Positions 45,031-56,431 of a DNA stretch of 64,000 bases are shown here, one piece after another. The position numbers and the translations under genes were made by a program. This stretch comes from Armigeres subalbatus (lineage: Eukaryota > Arthropoda > Insecta > Diptera > Culicidae), in contig NC_085140.1 in assembly GCF_024139115.2 (NCBI RefSeq), forward strand, positions 230,890,371 to 230,954,370. The letters run 5' to 3'. Below the pieces are notes generated by a model. That model saw only the letters and a list, made by a program, of their open reading frames with translations. It did no database searches and had not been told where the DNA came from. How positions within the stretch are numbered: position 1 is the stretch's first letter; each line of letters begins with the position of its first letter.

Positions 45031-45869
45031 AAAAATCACTCTTAGTTTTGACGCTATTTATGAAAATCACGTATAAAATTTTATCACTAGAATATTGGAT
45101 TTGGCACCCAAGTACAATTTCTATCCCGAAGGGTATTGAACGCTTTGATATTGATCTCTATTATTGGCTCTCTGCAGAACCGTTTGTTTTTTGGACATAC
45201 ATGCTGCATCATGTAGCTTTTCTTCAGCCTGTCTCGGCTCATCACCGATGCCGGCCGGTCTCGGCTCGACTCTGCTGCTGCCGGTATCTGCTCAGCATTG
45301 CTGCTTTGTCGGGTCTGTAGGGTAGACTGCTACTGTACTGGCTAGGTTTCGGCTGATGATGGTGGCTTCGATGGTGTCGAGCCGGTCGGTGCAGACTTCA
45401 TTCCCTGCTAAAAGGTGTGAGTGCTGTTCAATCGATGATGCGGTTGCTTCGCTTGTCCCGGTCAGAATGAAAGGAAAAAATCGCGTTGCGCTATTTTATG
45501 GCTTCTCGGCAGACCCAGCGGCTGCTCATTCGCTGGTGTCTGCACCAATGAGAACGTGGTAATGGAATGATGCAAGAATTATGCGGTACCCATATTTATA
45601 GGTTCCCTTGATCTCAATGTTTTTTATTGAAAACAGTTTCATGCCTATTGAAACAAGTTTTTCGGGTCTTATCAAGCATGGACATGAAAGGCATACTTGA
45701 AATCTTTCGATTGAGGGGCTTACCGCAGAAATTCGTTCATTGAGACGAACGCTATTATCGTTTAAAATCTTTCAACACAGCGTAACGCGGTCGATTTGAA
45801 TATTTTGGAATGGCACCCGGTATAGTAAAGAGAGACGTAAGTCCTACGTCAAAAAAAAAAAAAAAAGCG
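45031..45869. other. Unassigned stretch with a moderately GC-rich core
   Basis: 45180-45560 is richer in GC and has open frames (45048-45320, 45356-45562), but no domain is recognisable. It ends in a pure A-run (45850-45865) preceded by a small palindrome GACGTAAGTCCTACGTC, perhaps the 3' end of an unidentified element on the plus strand. Confidence 0.4.
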
Positions 45870-46640
45870 CTCGTTTAGAGTTTTTATACCGGCCAGACGC
45901 TGGACCACAGAACTTCGACCGATGGTTGATCAAAGGGTACAGTAGTATCAACAAAACGTTACAGTTCGTCACCGTCTTGTCAACCTGTTGCCGAAAAATT
46001 AGCTTGCTGTCGAGGGCCAAGCCAAGGTAGTCAGTCTCATGATTTTACAGTCCGCAGGCGGAACATGTTCGGAAGATTTTGAGTGGGGTAAAATGATGAC
46101 CTGGGTCTTCGCCGCATTGATACAAATCTTCCAGCTAGTAAGGCACTCTGTCAGGACATCCAATCCTTGTTGAAGTTTTGCCACTAGCGCTCTGATCACT
46201 CTACTTTTATAGACTATGGAGGTGTTATCTGCGAACAGAGACAGAGCGTCTTGTATGTCGTATGAACAGCAGCGACCCGAGGAAACTGCCCTGTGGGATG
46301 CCTGCAATGATGTCGTGCACATTGGCACGCTCCGCGGATTGATATCCGAAACTATAAACTCGTCGATAGATAATTGTTGATGATATTTCATCAGGTGCTG
46401 GAAAGATTGTAGCGATCTAGGTTGTACACCAAGCCTTGATGCCATACGTTGTCGAACGCCTTCTCTACATCGATTAAGGATATGGCGGAGGTTTTGTACA
46501 CAAACTTGTTCTGCCTGAGCAAGATGTTGAGATTTTCGGCAGACTCAAGTAGCCAGAGGTGCTTCGCTTTTTTTCGAATAGCTTGGATAACCCTAAGAGA
46601 AGTCTGATGAGACGATAACTTTTGGGAGAGTAAGGAGCCC

Positions 46641-47300
46641 TCCTTAACCATGCGGTAAGACGCGCGGCTACAAACCAAGACCATGCTGAGGGGGGTTGGG
46701 TTTGATTCCCGGTGCCGGTCTAGGCAATTTTCGGATTGGAAAAAGTCTCTACTTTCCTGCATAGCATAGTTACGGTGTACTTCGTAGATTGGACACTAGT
46801 GATACTCATGTTTTTCTTTTGAAATCCTTATTCAGATTGCTATCAGAAATCAAGGTGGATGTGGTCCTGGCCACGCCCATCTTCATCGTAACTTGGGAGG
46901 GGAAGGAAGTGTTGGTGTAGTACTTACTTAACGAGAGGTCCCCGACTCAGCGACACCATCATAAGTACCACGGAGTAGGATATTGGGGAAGGTATTCGTT
47001 GGGTCAAGATTTACCTGAAGCTGACAATGTGACCGTGGTAGATCTTACACCGTAACACACCACGCAAAGGTGTCTACCCAGCGTTACGGGGGGATTAAAA
47101 AAAGTCTCTACTTTCCTGGGCATAAAAGTATCATCGTGTTAGCCTCATGATATAAGAATGCAAAAATGGTAACTTGGCTTAGAAACCTCACAGTTAATAA
47201 CTGTCGAAGTGCTTAATGAACACTAAGCTGCGAGGCGGCTCTGTCCCAGTGTGGGGATGTAATGCCAATAAGAAGAAGAAGAAGAAGAAGAAGGGTCCTC
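46641..47300 (+). mobile_element. tRNA-derived SINE interrupted by a 339-bp insertion
   Basis: Head: A-box-like ATGCGGTAAGACGCGCGGCT, then B-box-like GGGTTTGATTCCCGG, then body GTGCCGGTCTAGGCAATTTT. After the insertion it continues GGGCATAAAAGTATCATCGT...GATGTAATGCCAATAAGAAG and a tail of about seven GAA units (47269-47292). It matches the reversed copy at 15398-15635. It lies within the jockey-like RT, between KPGEDP and the following RT segment. Confidence 0.8.
46760..47098. mobile_element. 339-bp insertion with 20-bp target duplication
   Basis: Flanked by AAAAAGTCTCTACTTTCCTG at 46740-46759 and 47099-47118, identical over 20 bp. GTTACGGTGT near the left end is complementary to ACACCGTAAC near 47047. 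The long duplication suggests reverse-transcription-mediated insertion. No clear pol III boxes or tail were recognised; CATAG and GGGGGATTAA are its termini as read on the plus strand. Confidence 0.8.
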
Positions 47301-48129
47301 CCCAGGCTTCCGGATAGGGATGACTTTGGTTGACTTCCGGACGACGGGAAGTAGCTGATTATAGATCAGCGAAAGGTGCTCGAAGGAATTGTTTGAACCT
47401 GAAGCCTTCGTGTTTTTCAATGATTTGATATAGGCCGTCAATTCGCCTGTTGTGATCTCAAATTTCTCAGATAAATCGTTGGGAGATGGATGTTGTAAGC
47501 ACGCTCGTTAATGGCTGCTCCGTGTGGACTGACGATGCTCTGTCCAAGATTGTGTGAGTTGACAAAGCGACGACCTATTTCGGAGACCTTGTCTACAGGA
47601 GTTATCAAGCGATCCTTGGAGCCATTGTTGTCTAATGAGATCAAAGGTGGAATAAGCCGCTTAGATTTTAGAATTTTGGTCAATTTTCTGAATGGCTTAG
47701 CACAGTCTGGAAGAGTGTGGATAATATAAGAAAAATCAATATTTCTGAGGTCCTCCATTCTGGCCTTGATTTTTGTCAAGCGATTGCAACGTGTCTTAAG
47801 CGCAGGCAGCGCAGAACCTTGGTACTGCCTGCGAGTAGCATTTCGTAGACGGGCCAAATCTTTGGCGGGTGTATCAATGATTAGAGTATTGCTTACCTGG
47901 CGGGTCGTTGGTACATGTTGTTCCTTGGCTCCTTGTCGATGGTTCCTTGTCGATGGCTTCAGGTATTTCCGGCTGCGCTTCGTAGTCGACGATGGCATCA
48001 ACACACTGTTGAATCAGCTACTGGTTCACTCGTTGAAAGTTTATTCGGGACTACTGATGCCGATTAACCGAGGAGCCACTTCCCGATCAGTACAAGTCAA
48101 ACAAAAATGGTTGCAGCAACTTAACACAC

Positions 48130-48620
48130 GAATAATGATTCACGATAGATCTCAAAGATTAGAATCTAAACAGTTGACAACTTTTGGCATTCAAGGGAGA
48201 GGAAAGTATCAAAATACTTGTCTACCGATTGGCCTTACCATCAGTCCGGCCACTCTTTCCAGTCTTATGGACAAAGTTCTCGGGACGGGTATACTGAAGC
48301 CTCAGATATTCGTACATCTTGACGATATAATCGTGGCCAGTGAAACTTCGAAGCGCACATCAAGCTTCTCAAAGAAGTAGCTAGAAGACTGAACGAGGCG
48401 TATCCATATTCCGAAGATCCTATTCTTGGTAGACGGACTATACTAGCCTTTGAACAATCCGGCAGATCCGCCGTTTTTTGGGGATGGTAAATTTGTAAAG
48501 GAGGTTTATTGGCGACTTTAGTGGCATCACTTCCCATTTCGGTCCTTCTATTTGAAACCCGAAGCTGGTGGACTAAAGAAGCCGGAGAAGCTTTCCAAAC
48601 CATAAAGGAACATTGTAACG
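48130..48620 (+). pseudogene. Ty3/gypsy LTR-retrotransposon RT fragment
   Basis: Translation gives LPIGLTISPATLSSLMDKVL (48224-48283) and PQIFVHLDDIIVASE (about 48301-48346), the gypsy RT motif with YLDD changed to HLDD. A frameshifted LLKEVARRLNEAYP follows, then WWTKEAGEAFQTIKEHC (about 48570-48618). The pol frame then stops, and the RNase H part reappears at 51700-51905. No LTR, integrase or gag was found nearby. Confidence 0.7.
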
Positions 48621-48989
48621 TTCTTTGGTTATTCTAATTTTTTTTATCCATAATAATAGATATATTTATATTATAAACTATAAAACAAGTAGATACCGTC
48701 AAAATAGTTTTAATAATTATATGAACCGTTTACATAACAACCTATGAAATATTGCCATAAAATGAAAGCTTTGGAGCAAGTTTAGTTCTAGGATTTAAGA
48801 CAGATGTCTCATGAACTTAGTTGAAGTAAATAAACGGATATAAATGGGCGAACGCTGTTTGGTATTGGTAAACGACAAAAAGGTAGTCCTTAGATTTTAG
48901 GTTCTTGAACTTTTCTTTATGCTACATCGGATCACTTTACGTTACGTCGGCTGAAGAACAGAAGTGAATCTCGGTGACCCTTACCTTTT
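48621..48989. other. AT-rich spacer within the interrupted gypsy region
   Basis: No gene or bounded repeat recognised. Confidence 0.35.
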
Positions 48990-49555
48990 TGCCTTTCTCG
49001 TATACTAAGTATACGTAAAGGCTATAATTTCACTCCAAAACCAAACTTTTGATAGAAGGCTCGGAGACCCATAGTGTTATATACCAATCGACTCAGCTCG
49101 ACGAATTGAGGTGATGTCTGTTTGTGTGTATGTATGTATGTGTGTGTGTGTGTATGTGTGTATGTGTACAAATTTTGTAGACACACTTTTAGGAACTTAG
49201 CATAACCCGATTTACTCGCAACAAGTCGCATTCGACGGGGAATGCGGTCCCATTGTTTGCTATTGAAAATTGGCCTGATCGGACATTGCATTTCGGAATT
49301 ATTGAAAAATCATTGTTTTTTCCCAAGGGTCCCCCCTTGGAAAAAAAATTTCAAAACCGAAAAAAAAATTTTTTTTTCAAGAATGGTGGGAATGCATAGT
49401 AATTAATGCGAAAACATGCAAAATGATAGAAAATATGCGATCTATCCCCCTAAAGTGCTTTTTTGACCTTTCCTATGTGATTTTTTCAGTACATTTTACG
49501 ATGCACGAGAAAGGCATCATCGCCGCTAGGTGGATTAATCTGGGTTTTTCATTTA
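48990..49555 (-). repeat. ACAY-bearing repeat, complete copy, microsatellite unoccupied
   Basis: On the minus strand it runs from ATTAATCCACCTAGCGGCGA and GCCTTTCTCG (49555 downward), through GGCCAATTTTCAATAGCAAA and a long TGTG/TGTA microsatellite (49123-49168 on the plus strand) to AATTCGTCGAGCTGAGTCG and TATACTTAGTATACGAGAAA. This is the best uninterrupted reference in the window for the split copies at 16650 and 52016. Confidence 0.75.
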
Positions 49556-50514
49556 TTGAAGGTGTGTAAAATAATTGATGCAATGTGAAGTGAAAGTTTT
49601 ATCTCTTTAGTGCGCGAATTGGTTATTAATTTTTCTAATTAAAATATCTTTTTCTTATACTAAAAATCTAGTTTGAGAGATACGTATCACTAGGGGTGAC
49701 CACTATGTTCTCTGAGCAGTTTAAAACTATTTATAAGGTAATTCAGTTAGAATTCATTTCTCTATTATATATTTATTCTAATTTCTTATTTTCGTTGGAC
49801 CACAGCGTCCAACAAGACGCTTTTTTTTTACACGATTCAAGTGCGTTGACCCATCCATCGGCCATCTTGCGCTGGTGTCCGCATACGTGAATTCGATCGC
49901 TCGTCCTGGCCCGCCATTCGTTGGCAGCTAAACGGAGTGCGAGGGACCGCTGGCCTTCCTGCGTACGGTTTACGTATGATCGGGTAGCGTACCAGCACCG
50001 CCGACAACCCCCTCTCCGCATCGATAGATCGGCCGTAAAGGACTTGAGCCCGGGCCGCCGCCGTTACGTTCCGGTCGGTAGGCACAACGCTCCGTGCCAC
50101 TGCGAATGCCCAGAACATCGCATGCCATCCTAGCCCCCGGTTGACGAACCGCTGGTAGCACCGAGAGCGTAACCCAAACCCTGCGCAGGTTAGTCTACAC
50201 CCAGGGCCATGATCACACACACACAACATTGACACATACACTAACACCTATGTTTAAGAAAAAAATGAATGAATATAAAATTATATAAATGAATTCACAC
50301 TAGAATTGTCATTAATACGACCATAGCCCTGAGGTAATTAGTCCGCCCGGGTGATCGTTTCTCTCTCTCTCTCTCTCTTGCGAGCACGTGTAGAATTTTT
50401 CACTTTTCAGTGTGTCTACCTCTGCTACGTCGTTTCCGATTTGTTGAACATCCCTTTTTAGCGTTTACCGAAAAACCGTTCCCCTGAGAATTGCACTCAT
50501 GCACATAAACAGTA
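49556..50514. other. Unassigned region with a GC-rich segment
   Basis: 49850-50180 is distinctly GC-rich with open frames on both strands (49773-50247), yet I recognise no domain. A (CT)10 run lies at 50360-50379. It could be a retroelement UTR or LTR; no paired LTR was found. Confidence 0.35.
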
Positions 50515-51602
50515 TAGGGGCTGTCCATAAACCACGTAGACTCTTGAGGGGGAGGGAGGGGTTTCGAAAAAGTCTACGTTAGTCTACGAAGGGGGACGGG
50601 GGGATATATCAAAAGTCTACGTAGACTTTTTAATTTTTAATTTTTTTTGGAATTCAATTTATACATAAGCTATGTCAAAGTTCACTTGTTTGATTGTTTT
50701 TTAGGATTTTCCCAGATTTTTTTTTTTGCAAGACTTCATCTAAATAATCTAATGAATTTCACTGAAGTAATAGTCTGAACTACGGCTTAAAACTTTGGTA
50801 ATTTCTTCGGGAGTACTAATGCGAATTCTTTGGAATAATCAATGGAAAATCTTAGGAATTTCTAAGGAAACTGTTGAAATTCTCCACGAGAAAATATTTG
50901 AATTTCTCATCAAAAACTCTTTGAGTTTCCGCAAAAAAAAATGCAATTTTTGTAAGAAAGCCTTAGTAATTTTCATGAAAAATTATTCAAATTTTTTACG
51001 AGAAATTCACCAAAATTTCAACGGAAAATTCTCTATAATTTCCACCGCAAATTATTCGGAAAAGTCTTTGGAATGTCTTTTAATTTAAAAAAAATCCTTA
51101 GGAAATTGCTCCAAATCTGCAATAACTTAGGAAACCATTCCAAAATTCCACGGGAAATATTTCGGAATGTCTATTTAGACTTCAAATTACCTCGGGAAAA
51201 AATTCTAAATTTTCCCGGAAATTCTAAAAATTCTTCGGTTTTCTACAAATTTGAATCGGCGTGGAGAGATGCGTGACAGATTTAAAGCTGTGGCGTGCCG
51301 ATGCAAAAGTGTCGGCAGCGGTGATGCACACCTCTAGGAGGAATCGAATTCAACAGAAATTAAATTTATTGACTTGGAGATTTGGTTTTCAAAGCAGTGG
51401 ACAGAGGATTAAATTTGATTTCGATTTTGGTTGTCCAATCACATAAGATATTTTGGATTTAAAAAAATAAATTTGGGAAAGTCTACGTAGACTTCAAGGG
51501 GGTGGGGGAGGGGTTTCGGAAAAGTCTACGAAAGTCTACTAGGGGGGAGGGGGGTGTTTGAAAATGTGAAATTTCAGTCTACGTGGTTTGTGGACAGCCC
51601 CA
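50515..51602. repeat. 1.1-kb TIR element (GGGGCTGTCCATAAACCACG family)
   Basis: GGGGCTGTCCATAAACCACG at the left end is mirrored by CGTGGTTTGTGGACAGCCCC at the right, with TA in both flanks. Inside the TIRs a G-rich segment (GGGGGAGGGAGGGG; then AGTCTACGAAGGGGGACGGG) occurs at both ends as a direct, not inverted, repeat. The centre (about 50790-51343) contains the AAATTC-type repeats and a GCACACCTCTA end seen at 36606 onward, so it captured or was invaded by that family. Confidence 0.75.
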
Positions 51603-51699
51603 TAGTCGGGCAACATAAAACACACGACCAGTGGTCTCTCATTTATGAGAGTGGCGCTTAAACCACTAAGTTTTCATGCAATTAATTAAGAATAGCGAA

Positions 51700-51905
51700 A
51701 GGAACGGTTACAACATTTGATTACTTCCCCGATTCTCTTGAATCCGGACTATGGAATAGAGTTTGCGGTGCAAACAGACGCGAGTGATCGTGACGTATAT
51801 TAACGCAGGTGCCAGAAGGGTCTGAGAGAATGATTAGATTTTACTCCCAGAAGCTTAGTTCTTCACAACAGAACTATTCTACTATCGATAAGGAGGCAAA
51901 CGGCT
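51700..51905 (+). pseudogene. Ty3/gypsy RNase H fragment
   Basis: In shifting frames: PDYGIEFAVQTDASDR (about 51747-51792), then LTQVPEGSERMIRFYSQKLS and SSQQNYSTIDKEANG (to about 51905). This is the gypsy RT-RNase H boundary that should directly follow 48620. About 3 kb of other elements now separates the two parts. Confidence 0.7.
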
Positions 51906-52015
51906 AAGGGCCTAGATTTACAACATTCCAAGTAACACACAAAAACATGTTCAATAAATTGAGATGAAAAAGTGGCCTCATAACAGCAGTAAAAGCGTTA
52001 CATAAAAACCCAACT

Positions 52016-52275
52016 TAATTCACCGAGTGGTGACACTGCCTTTCTCGCATTCAGCCAAGACACCAACCTTATATGGCGCTTACATAGTTCGATTCCATTT
52101 TTTTTAATAACTTTTAAACGCAATGGTCGATCGTTATAAAATTCAATAGTGATCAACTAGGGTTTGTACCCCGTCGAATGCAACTTGTTGCGAGAAAACG
52201 AGTTAAGAATTACTTTATGAAAAAGTGGCTAATGTTTTTCGGTTTTCGTGTGTACACACACACACATACACACGG
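52016..52275 (+). repeat. ACAY-bearing repeat, left half
   Basis: Starts CTTAATTCACCGAGTGGTGA and CTGCCTTTCTCG, has the CGTCGAATGCAACTTGTTGC block, and ends in the microsatellite CACACACACACATACACAC (about 52256-52274). R1-like copy B follows at once. Confidence 0.75.
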
Positions 52276-53775
52276 CGGGCACCGTGGGTCACTTAACCTT
52301 CCTCTGGGATAAAAAAACGCCGGTAGAGGTTATTGACGGCCCATGGCTTGTGGAGGCGATGAACCGCAACGCGATGGGCTTTTGGCCTTCGAGGTAGCGA
52401 CGGAACAACTGGACGCCATCATCGACTTTGCGTCATCGAAGCATAATATCAGTAAGGACCTCAAGAGAAGCTTGCTGAAACTTCAAAAGTCGATGTTGGA
52501 CGCCAAGCTGGAAACGGCGGTCGGGACGGCCAAGTGCGAACCCGTGAAATCTGTGGAGTCGAGGTCTACCCAGACTGAGGCCCAAGAATTCGCGGATTTG
52601 GGCAAGGTCGAATCGACCGAGGGCGTGCCAGCGAAGACGATGGTGCCATAAGCTACCCAGACTGATGCTCAAGTATTCGCGGGCACGTCGGGGGTGACTG
52701 CTCCAACGGAGCAGACACAAAACCGGGGGAGACAGTCTCCAGGGGATGAGCTCCCTGGGGGCCGCCCCAAAACTCGGCCTCGCCCGAGTGTCCGGTGTGC
52801 GTAGGTTTAAAGGAAACGGCGGAACACGTGTTGTTCGTGTGCCCACGTTTTCGCACAATGCGTGACCACATGCTTGCCACATGTGGTCTGGACACTACCC
52901 CGGACAATCTAGTCCGGAGGATGTGTAAAGATGAAGTTGGCTGGAACGCCGTTTTATCGGCTATCGCCCAAATCGTCTCAGAGCTACACAGAAGTTGGCG
53001 CGTAGACTCAAGGATGGCTAGTTCAGGCGCAAATAAGAGGTGGTCCTAGGGTTCGGAGTCGGCTTCATGGGTCATACCGGTGGTCATGCTCTGTGGTCAA
53101 ACTCGATCCTTTTATCGAGCAAGTGGCCGCGCGAATAACAACATGGTATCGTCGCTTTCGCGGCGTTGGTCAACCGGGCGGGTTCCGAGCCCGAGGACGG
53201 AAAGGGGCCCTCGTCAAGGCTGGGGCAGGCGTAGGCACCGCGTCGGCAAATCCCTCTGTGTGTTGGCGAATAGGCCCTGTCGCAGAGAGGTCAATTTGGG
53301 GTGCACGCGGCATCATCATTCTTGATCCAGTCGTGCAGAGGGAAGCAGGCGCGAAGTCGACCCTTTCCACCTTCCGAGGACATAGGGCGTGGTAAGGCCA
53401 CCTGGAAAGCCGACAATGCGCTGGCACGATACCATGGTGTTCTTCTAAAAAAGCGAGTCACGATGTTAGGTGATGCGCTGGCACGATACCATGGTGTTCT
53501 TCTAGAAAAGCGAGTCACGATGTTCGGTGCTGCAAGGACACGCAGCTAACCTCGAGGGTGCGTTGTGCACTGCCCCCCCTTTGAAGCATTACTTTCTGGT
53601 TGTATCGAAGGGACTATGGGCTTGGCGGCAATGGAAACGATTTAGCGGGTCGGGGATGTAATCCTGCCTCCCTCGTTTGCTGTTGGAGGTGGTCCCTAAC
53701 CCCGCACCTCCTGGACAACCCAGGATGTCTGTTTCCAGGATGTCTGATTCCCCCTCCATTGCTTAGGAAGAAAAA
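52276..53775 (+). mobile_element. R1-clade LINE derivative, copy B
   Basis: 5'-truncated in ORF1 (52343-52651: DGLLAFEVATEQLDAIIDFA, LKLQKSMLDAKLE), then joined near 52773 to the ORF2 C-terminus (CPVCVGLKETAEHVLFVCPRF, 52795-53049) and the GC-rich 3' UTR. It ends in AGGAAGAAAAAAAAA. The endonuclease and RT are deleted. The 3' UTR contains a local duplication of about 68 bp (GCTGGCACGATACCATGGTG at 53421 and 53479). Both flanks are halves of one ACAY-bearing repeat. Confidence 0.8.
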
Positions 53776-53937
53776 AAAAGTCATACATACGGACAGACAG
53801 ACATTTGTTCAGCTCGACGAGCTGAGTCGACTGGTATATAACATCATGGGTCTCCGAGACTTCTATAAAAAGCTCGATTTTGGATTGAAATGAAAGCCTT
53901 TCGGTACAACTTTGTTGTACGAGAAAGGCAAAACATA
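53776..53937 (+). repeat. ACAY-bearing repeat, right half
   Basis: CATACATACGGACAGACAGA continues the microsatellite, followed by CAGCTCGACGAGCTGAGTCG, TATATAACATCATGGGTCTC and the terminus GTACGAGAAAGGC. It pairs with 52016-52275. Confidence 0.75.
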
Positions 53938-54319
53938 TTGCTCTCTCACACATACAAAAAACGAAAAATATTAATAACGAAAACATTTTATAGCACTTCA
54001 AAATAACAATGAAGAAAACACGATTTTGTATTGTACGTGGATTTTCCAATTGAACCCGACCGTTCGAAGTCGCTCCTTGAACAGTCGTTCAAATCCCCGT
54101 TTTCATCTTCACACCCGTTTTCATTATAGCATTATAGCCAAAGCCGTCATTCCCCCTATTAGGTTTGGCAAACCTTGCAAAAGGCAACGTTTGAATTAGG
54201 CAAGTGAACCGACCTTCGAACCCATTGGACAAGTAAATCAACAATATGGGAATGACAGATGAATCTTGTTCCAATTCTGAGTGTCGACACTTTAAATAAC
54301 ACCCACTTAAGTGTATTCA
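53938..54319. other. Spacer with a partial CCGTCATTCCCC element end
   Basis: GCCAAAGCCGTCATTCCCCC at about 54136-54155 matches the terminus of the MITE at 57432-57621. A second end is not present. No gene seen. Confidence 0.4.
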
Positions 54320-54470
54320 TTGTATTTGCCACACAAGATATGTACATACTCATGTAATGAGGGCATAGACAATTCAATTGATTACTGAGGAAATGCTAAT
54401 AGAAAACGAAGTTGAAAAGCAGGCAAAGTTCCAGTTGGAATGTAGAGCCATAGAAGAAGAAGAATGAGAA
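54320..54470 (+). mobile_element. Feilai-like SINE, 3' half
   Basis: Contains GTACATACTCATGTAATGAG, ACTGAGGAAATGCTAATAGA, CAGGCAAAGTTCCAGTTGGA and ATGTAGAGCCATAGAAGAAG, the Feilai-type 3' half with a short GAA tail. It matches the reversed copy at 2305-2590. The tRNA-like head is missing. Confidence 0.75.
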
Positions 54471-56431
54471 TTATAGGGTTAGACGCCGCATCGGTATACA
54501 GGGAATGTCCAACATAACTGGATTAGGCAAATTTTCGGATACCGGAGATATTCCGGGTTTTTCGAAGGTAGGTTCAGAACGGTAAATGTGTGGTGGGCAT
54601 TAGGATAAGTTGTGGTTAGATACAGAAAAATATTAGTAACCACAAATAAAGAAGGGCTCTTGCTGATTTGAACTAAAATTACCCCTTCCCCTGGGGCAAT
54701 CCCTAGATCCCATGAGCGGTCAAAGTCGTCAACGGTTCATTTTATATTTATATTTCGCTTCTTGATCGAAAACTTAAATGTTCGCTTCTACATGTTCTCC
54801 TGGGGCAATCAGTAGCAGTAGGTCTCGGAAGCGATCAGAATCGTCTATTTATGTGCGTCCAATCTAACGCTCTCTGGCTAGCAGTGATGTTATGAAAGAA
54901 AGCTGTCTGTATTACAGTCATATTTAATCCGGGAGCCATCCATAACGCCACCGATCATTTAATGTTTGAGCACTCCTGTAATAACTTTTGCTTTTCCACT
55001 AAAACACTTTCACTTTACAAACTGCCTAATTTTACTTATAACAAACCTGTCTTTGACAAACCCAACTTTCTATTAATACTTTCAAATAAATTAAAATTCG
55101 ATTTTTTTTCCAGAGCGATGACATTTTTACGTCTATCTATTTCTCATCTCATGAATTAGACTACTGAAAAAATCGTTGATGACAGTTCACTTTTGCTCAA
55201 TCTAGTTGTCACTATGAAACACACCAATATCTACGTGGAGAATTTCAGTATTCCAATGGTATACCTATCCAGAAATGGTATTACCAGTACCATTTTTTCG
55301 AATTATTACATGGTCGGTGTCAATTATGCGTTGTGCGTAATAATGGCTGGCGTAGAAAAGCTTTCGTATAAGAATCACGAACCACGGAGATTGTTGAGTA
55401 TTCAACAGCTCTTTCCGCTAAATACACTAGATACACAATATGGATCCAATTCCTATCGACGTTCAAACAAATTTCAAATCCTGTTGATTTATAGAGATCG
55501 CTAAACGCTACATTCCTTTGGGACATTTATCTAAAAGACTTTCTTCCGACTGGCTTTTGCATAGAAAACAAGCCTTAGTAAAAATCCCTACGTTCTTTGA
55601 AGTTTTGTGTGCACCAATAATACATTCAATTGATAACCCTATCGTGTAGCAATCATTTTATTCATTCACCTTGATTTCTTAAAATATTATAATGCAAAAA
55701 GTATCCCTCACGTATTGGCGTTTCATTCAGCTCCAGAGACTGCTAACCGCTTTGAGAACTGGTGGGACTTTTCTTCATAGAAATCTGCATATCCTTGCTC
55801 TTGGCCTATCTTGATACATCCAGAGATTATAATTCCAGAGAAAAATGTATCGTAGCTGTTGATTCTGGTAAGGTGGGGTGCCGAAACAAAAATCATGGAT
55901 GTCTATTCATCGGATGCAGGTATTTTTCCTCATATGTCTGTAACATTAAGAAATTATCTTTTTTTCTATCATACAAACAAAGCTTGAAAATACCTACTAA
56001 TTGATACGTACGAATTATATACAGATATTTTTTTTTTTTTGATTTTGCATGGTTACTGGAAAACAGAACTAATCGGTTTGACATGTAAAATTCGAATAAT
56101 GATCAAAACAAAGCTGGGAAACGTTAATCAAATCAAAGTACGCGCGTGGTTTCAAGTAAACTGAGGGATCGTGGTTGAGCAAATAATTTGCGCTCAGGAG
56201 TCTATAAAGGTGCAAATTACTCAATACAAGCGTAGCATACTTCGATCCACCGTTAGTTCAGAATCGTCAATGGTACATTTTTATTTATACCTCGCTTCCT
56301 GATCAAAAACCATGCAAAAGAAGCGATCAAATGACAAGTTTTGGATCAAAAGCTGAAATGTCCCTTTCAACAGATTCCTCGGGGGCACCCCAGCTATTCC
56401 AAGATCCGTCTTTTTGGTTTTTCATTCTTGC
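54471..56431. other. Non-coding stretch with one repeated block
   Basis: About 54720-54800 and 56255-56310 share a block (TATTTATA, CGCTTCTTGATCGAAAA against CGCTTCCTGATCAAAAA), the same unnamed repeat in direct orientation. Otherwise nothing is recognised. Confidence 0.4.

Larger units (their letters stand above)
45870..48004 (-). pseudogene. Second jockey-clade LINE, ORF2 remnants, split by a SINE
   Basis: On the minus strand: a basic linker (47438-48004: ATRRQYQGSALPALKTRCNR, RLIPPLISLDNNGSKDRL), RT entry (YIKSLKNTKASGSNN, KVIPIRKPGEDP near 47290-47430), SINE interruption, then motif A SLIDVEKAFDNVWHQGL (about 46440-46490), motif C LFADNTSIVY (one Asp changed to Asn), SWKICINAAKTQVIILP and near 45900 a YPLIN-like string as in the Juan element. 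No ORF1 or endonuclease. Dead. Confidence 0.75.

Noticed and set aside
45048..45562. Two small plus-strand frames in a moderately GC-rich block
   Set aside because: No family recognised; region lies between mobile elements and near an A-run.
49773..50247. Overlapping GC-rich frames on both strands
   Set aside because: No recognisable domain and equal openness on opposite strands; composition explains them.
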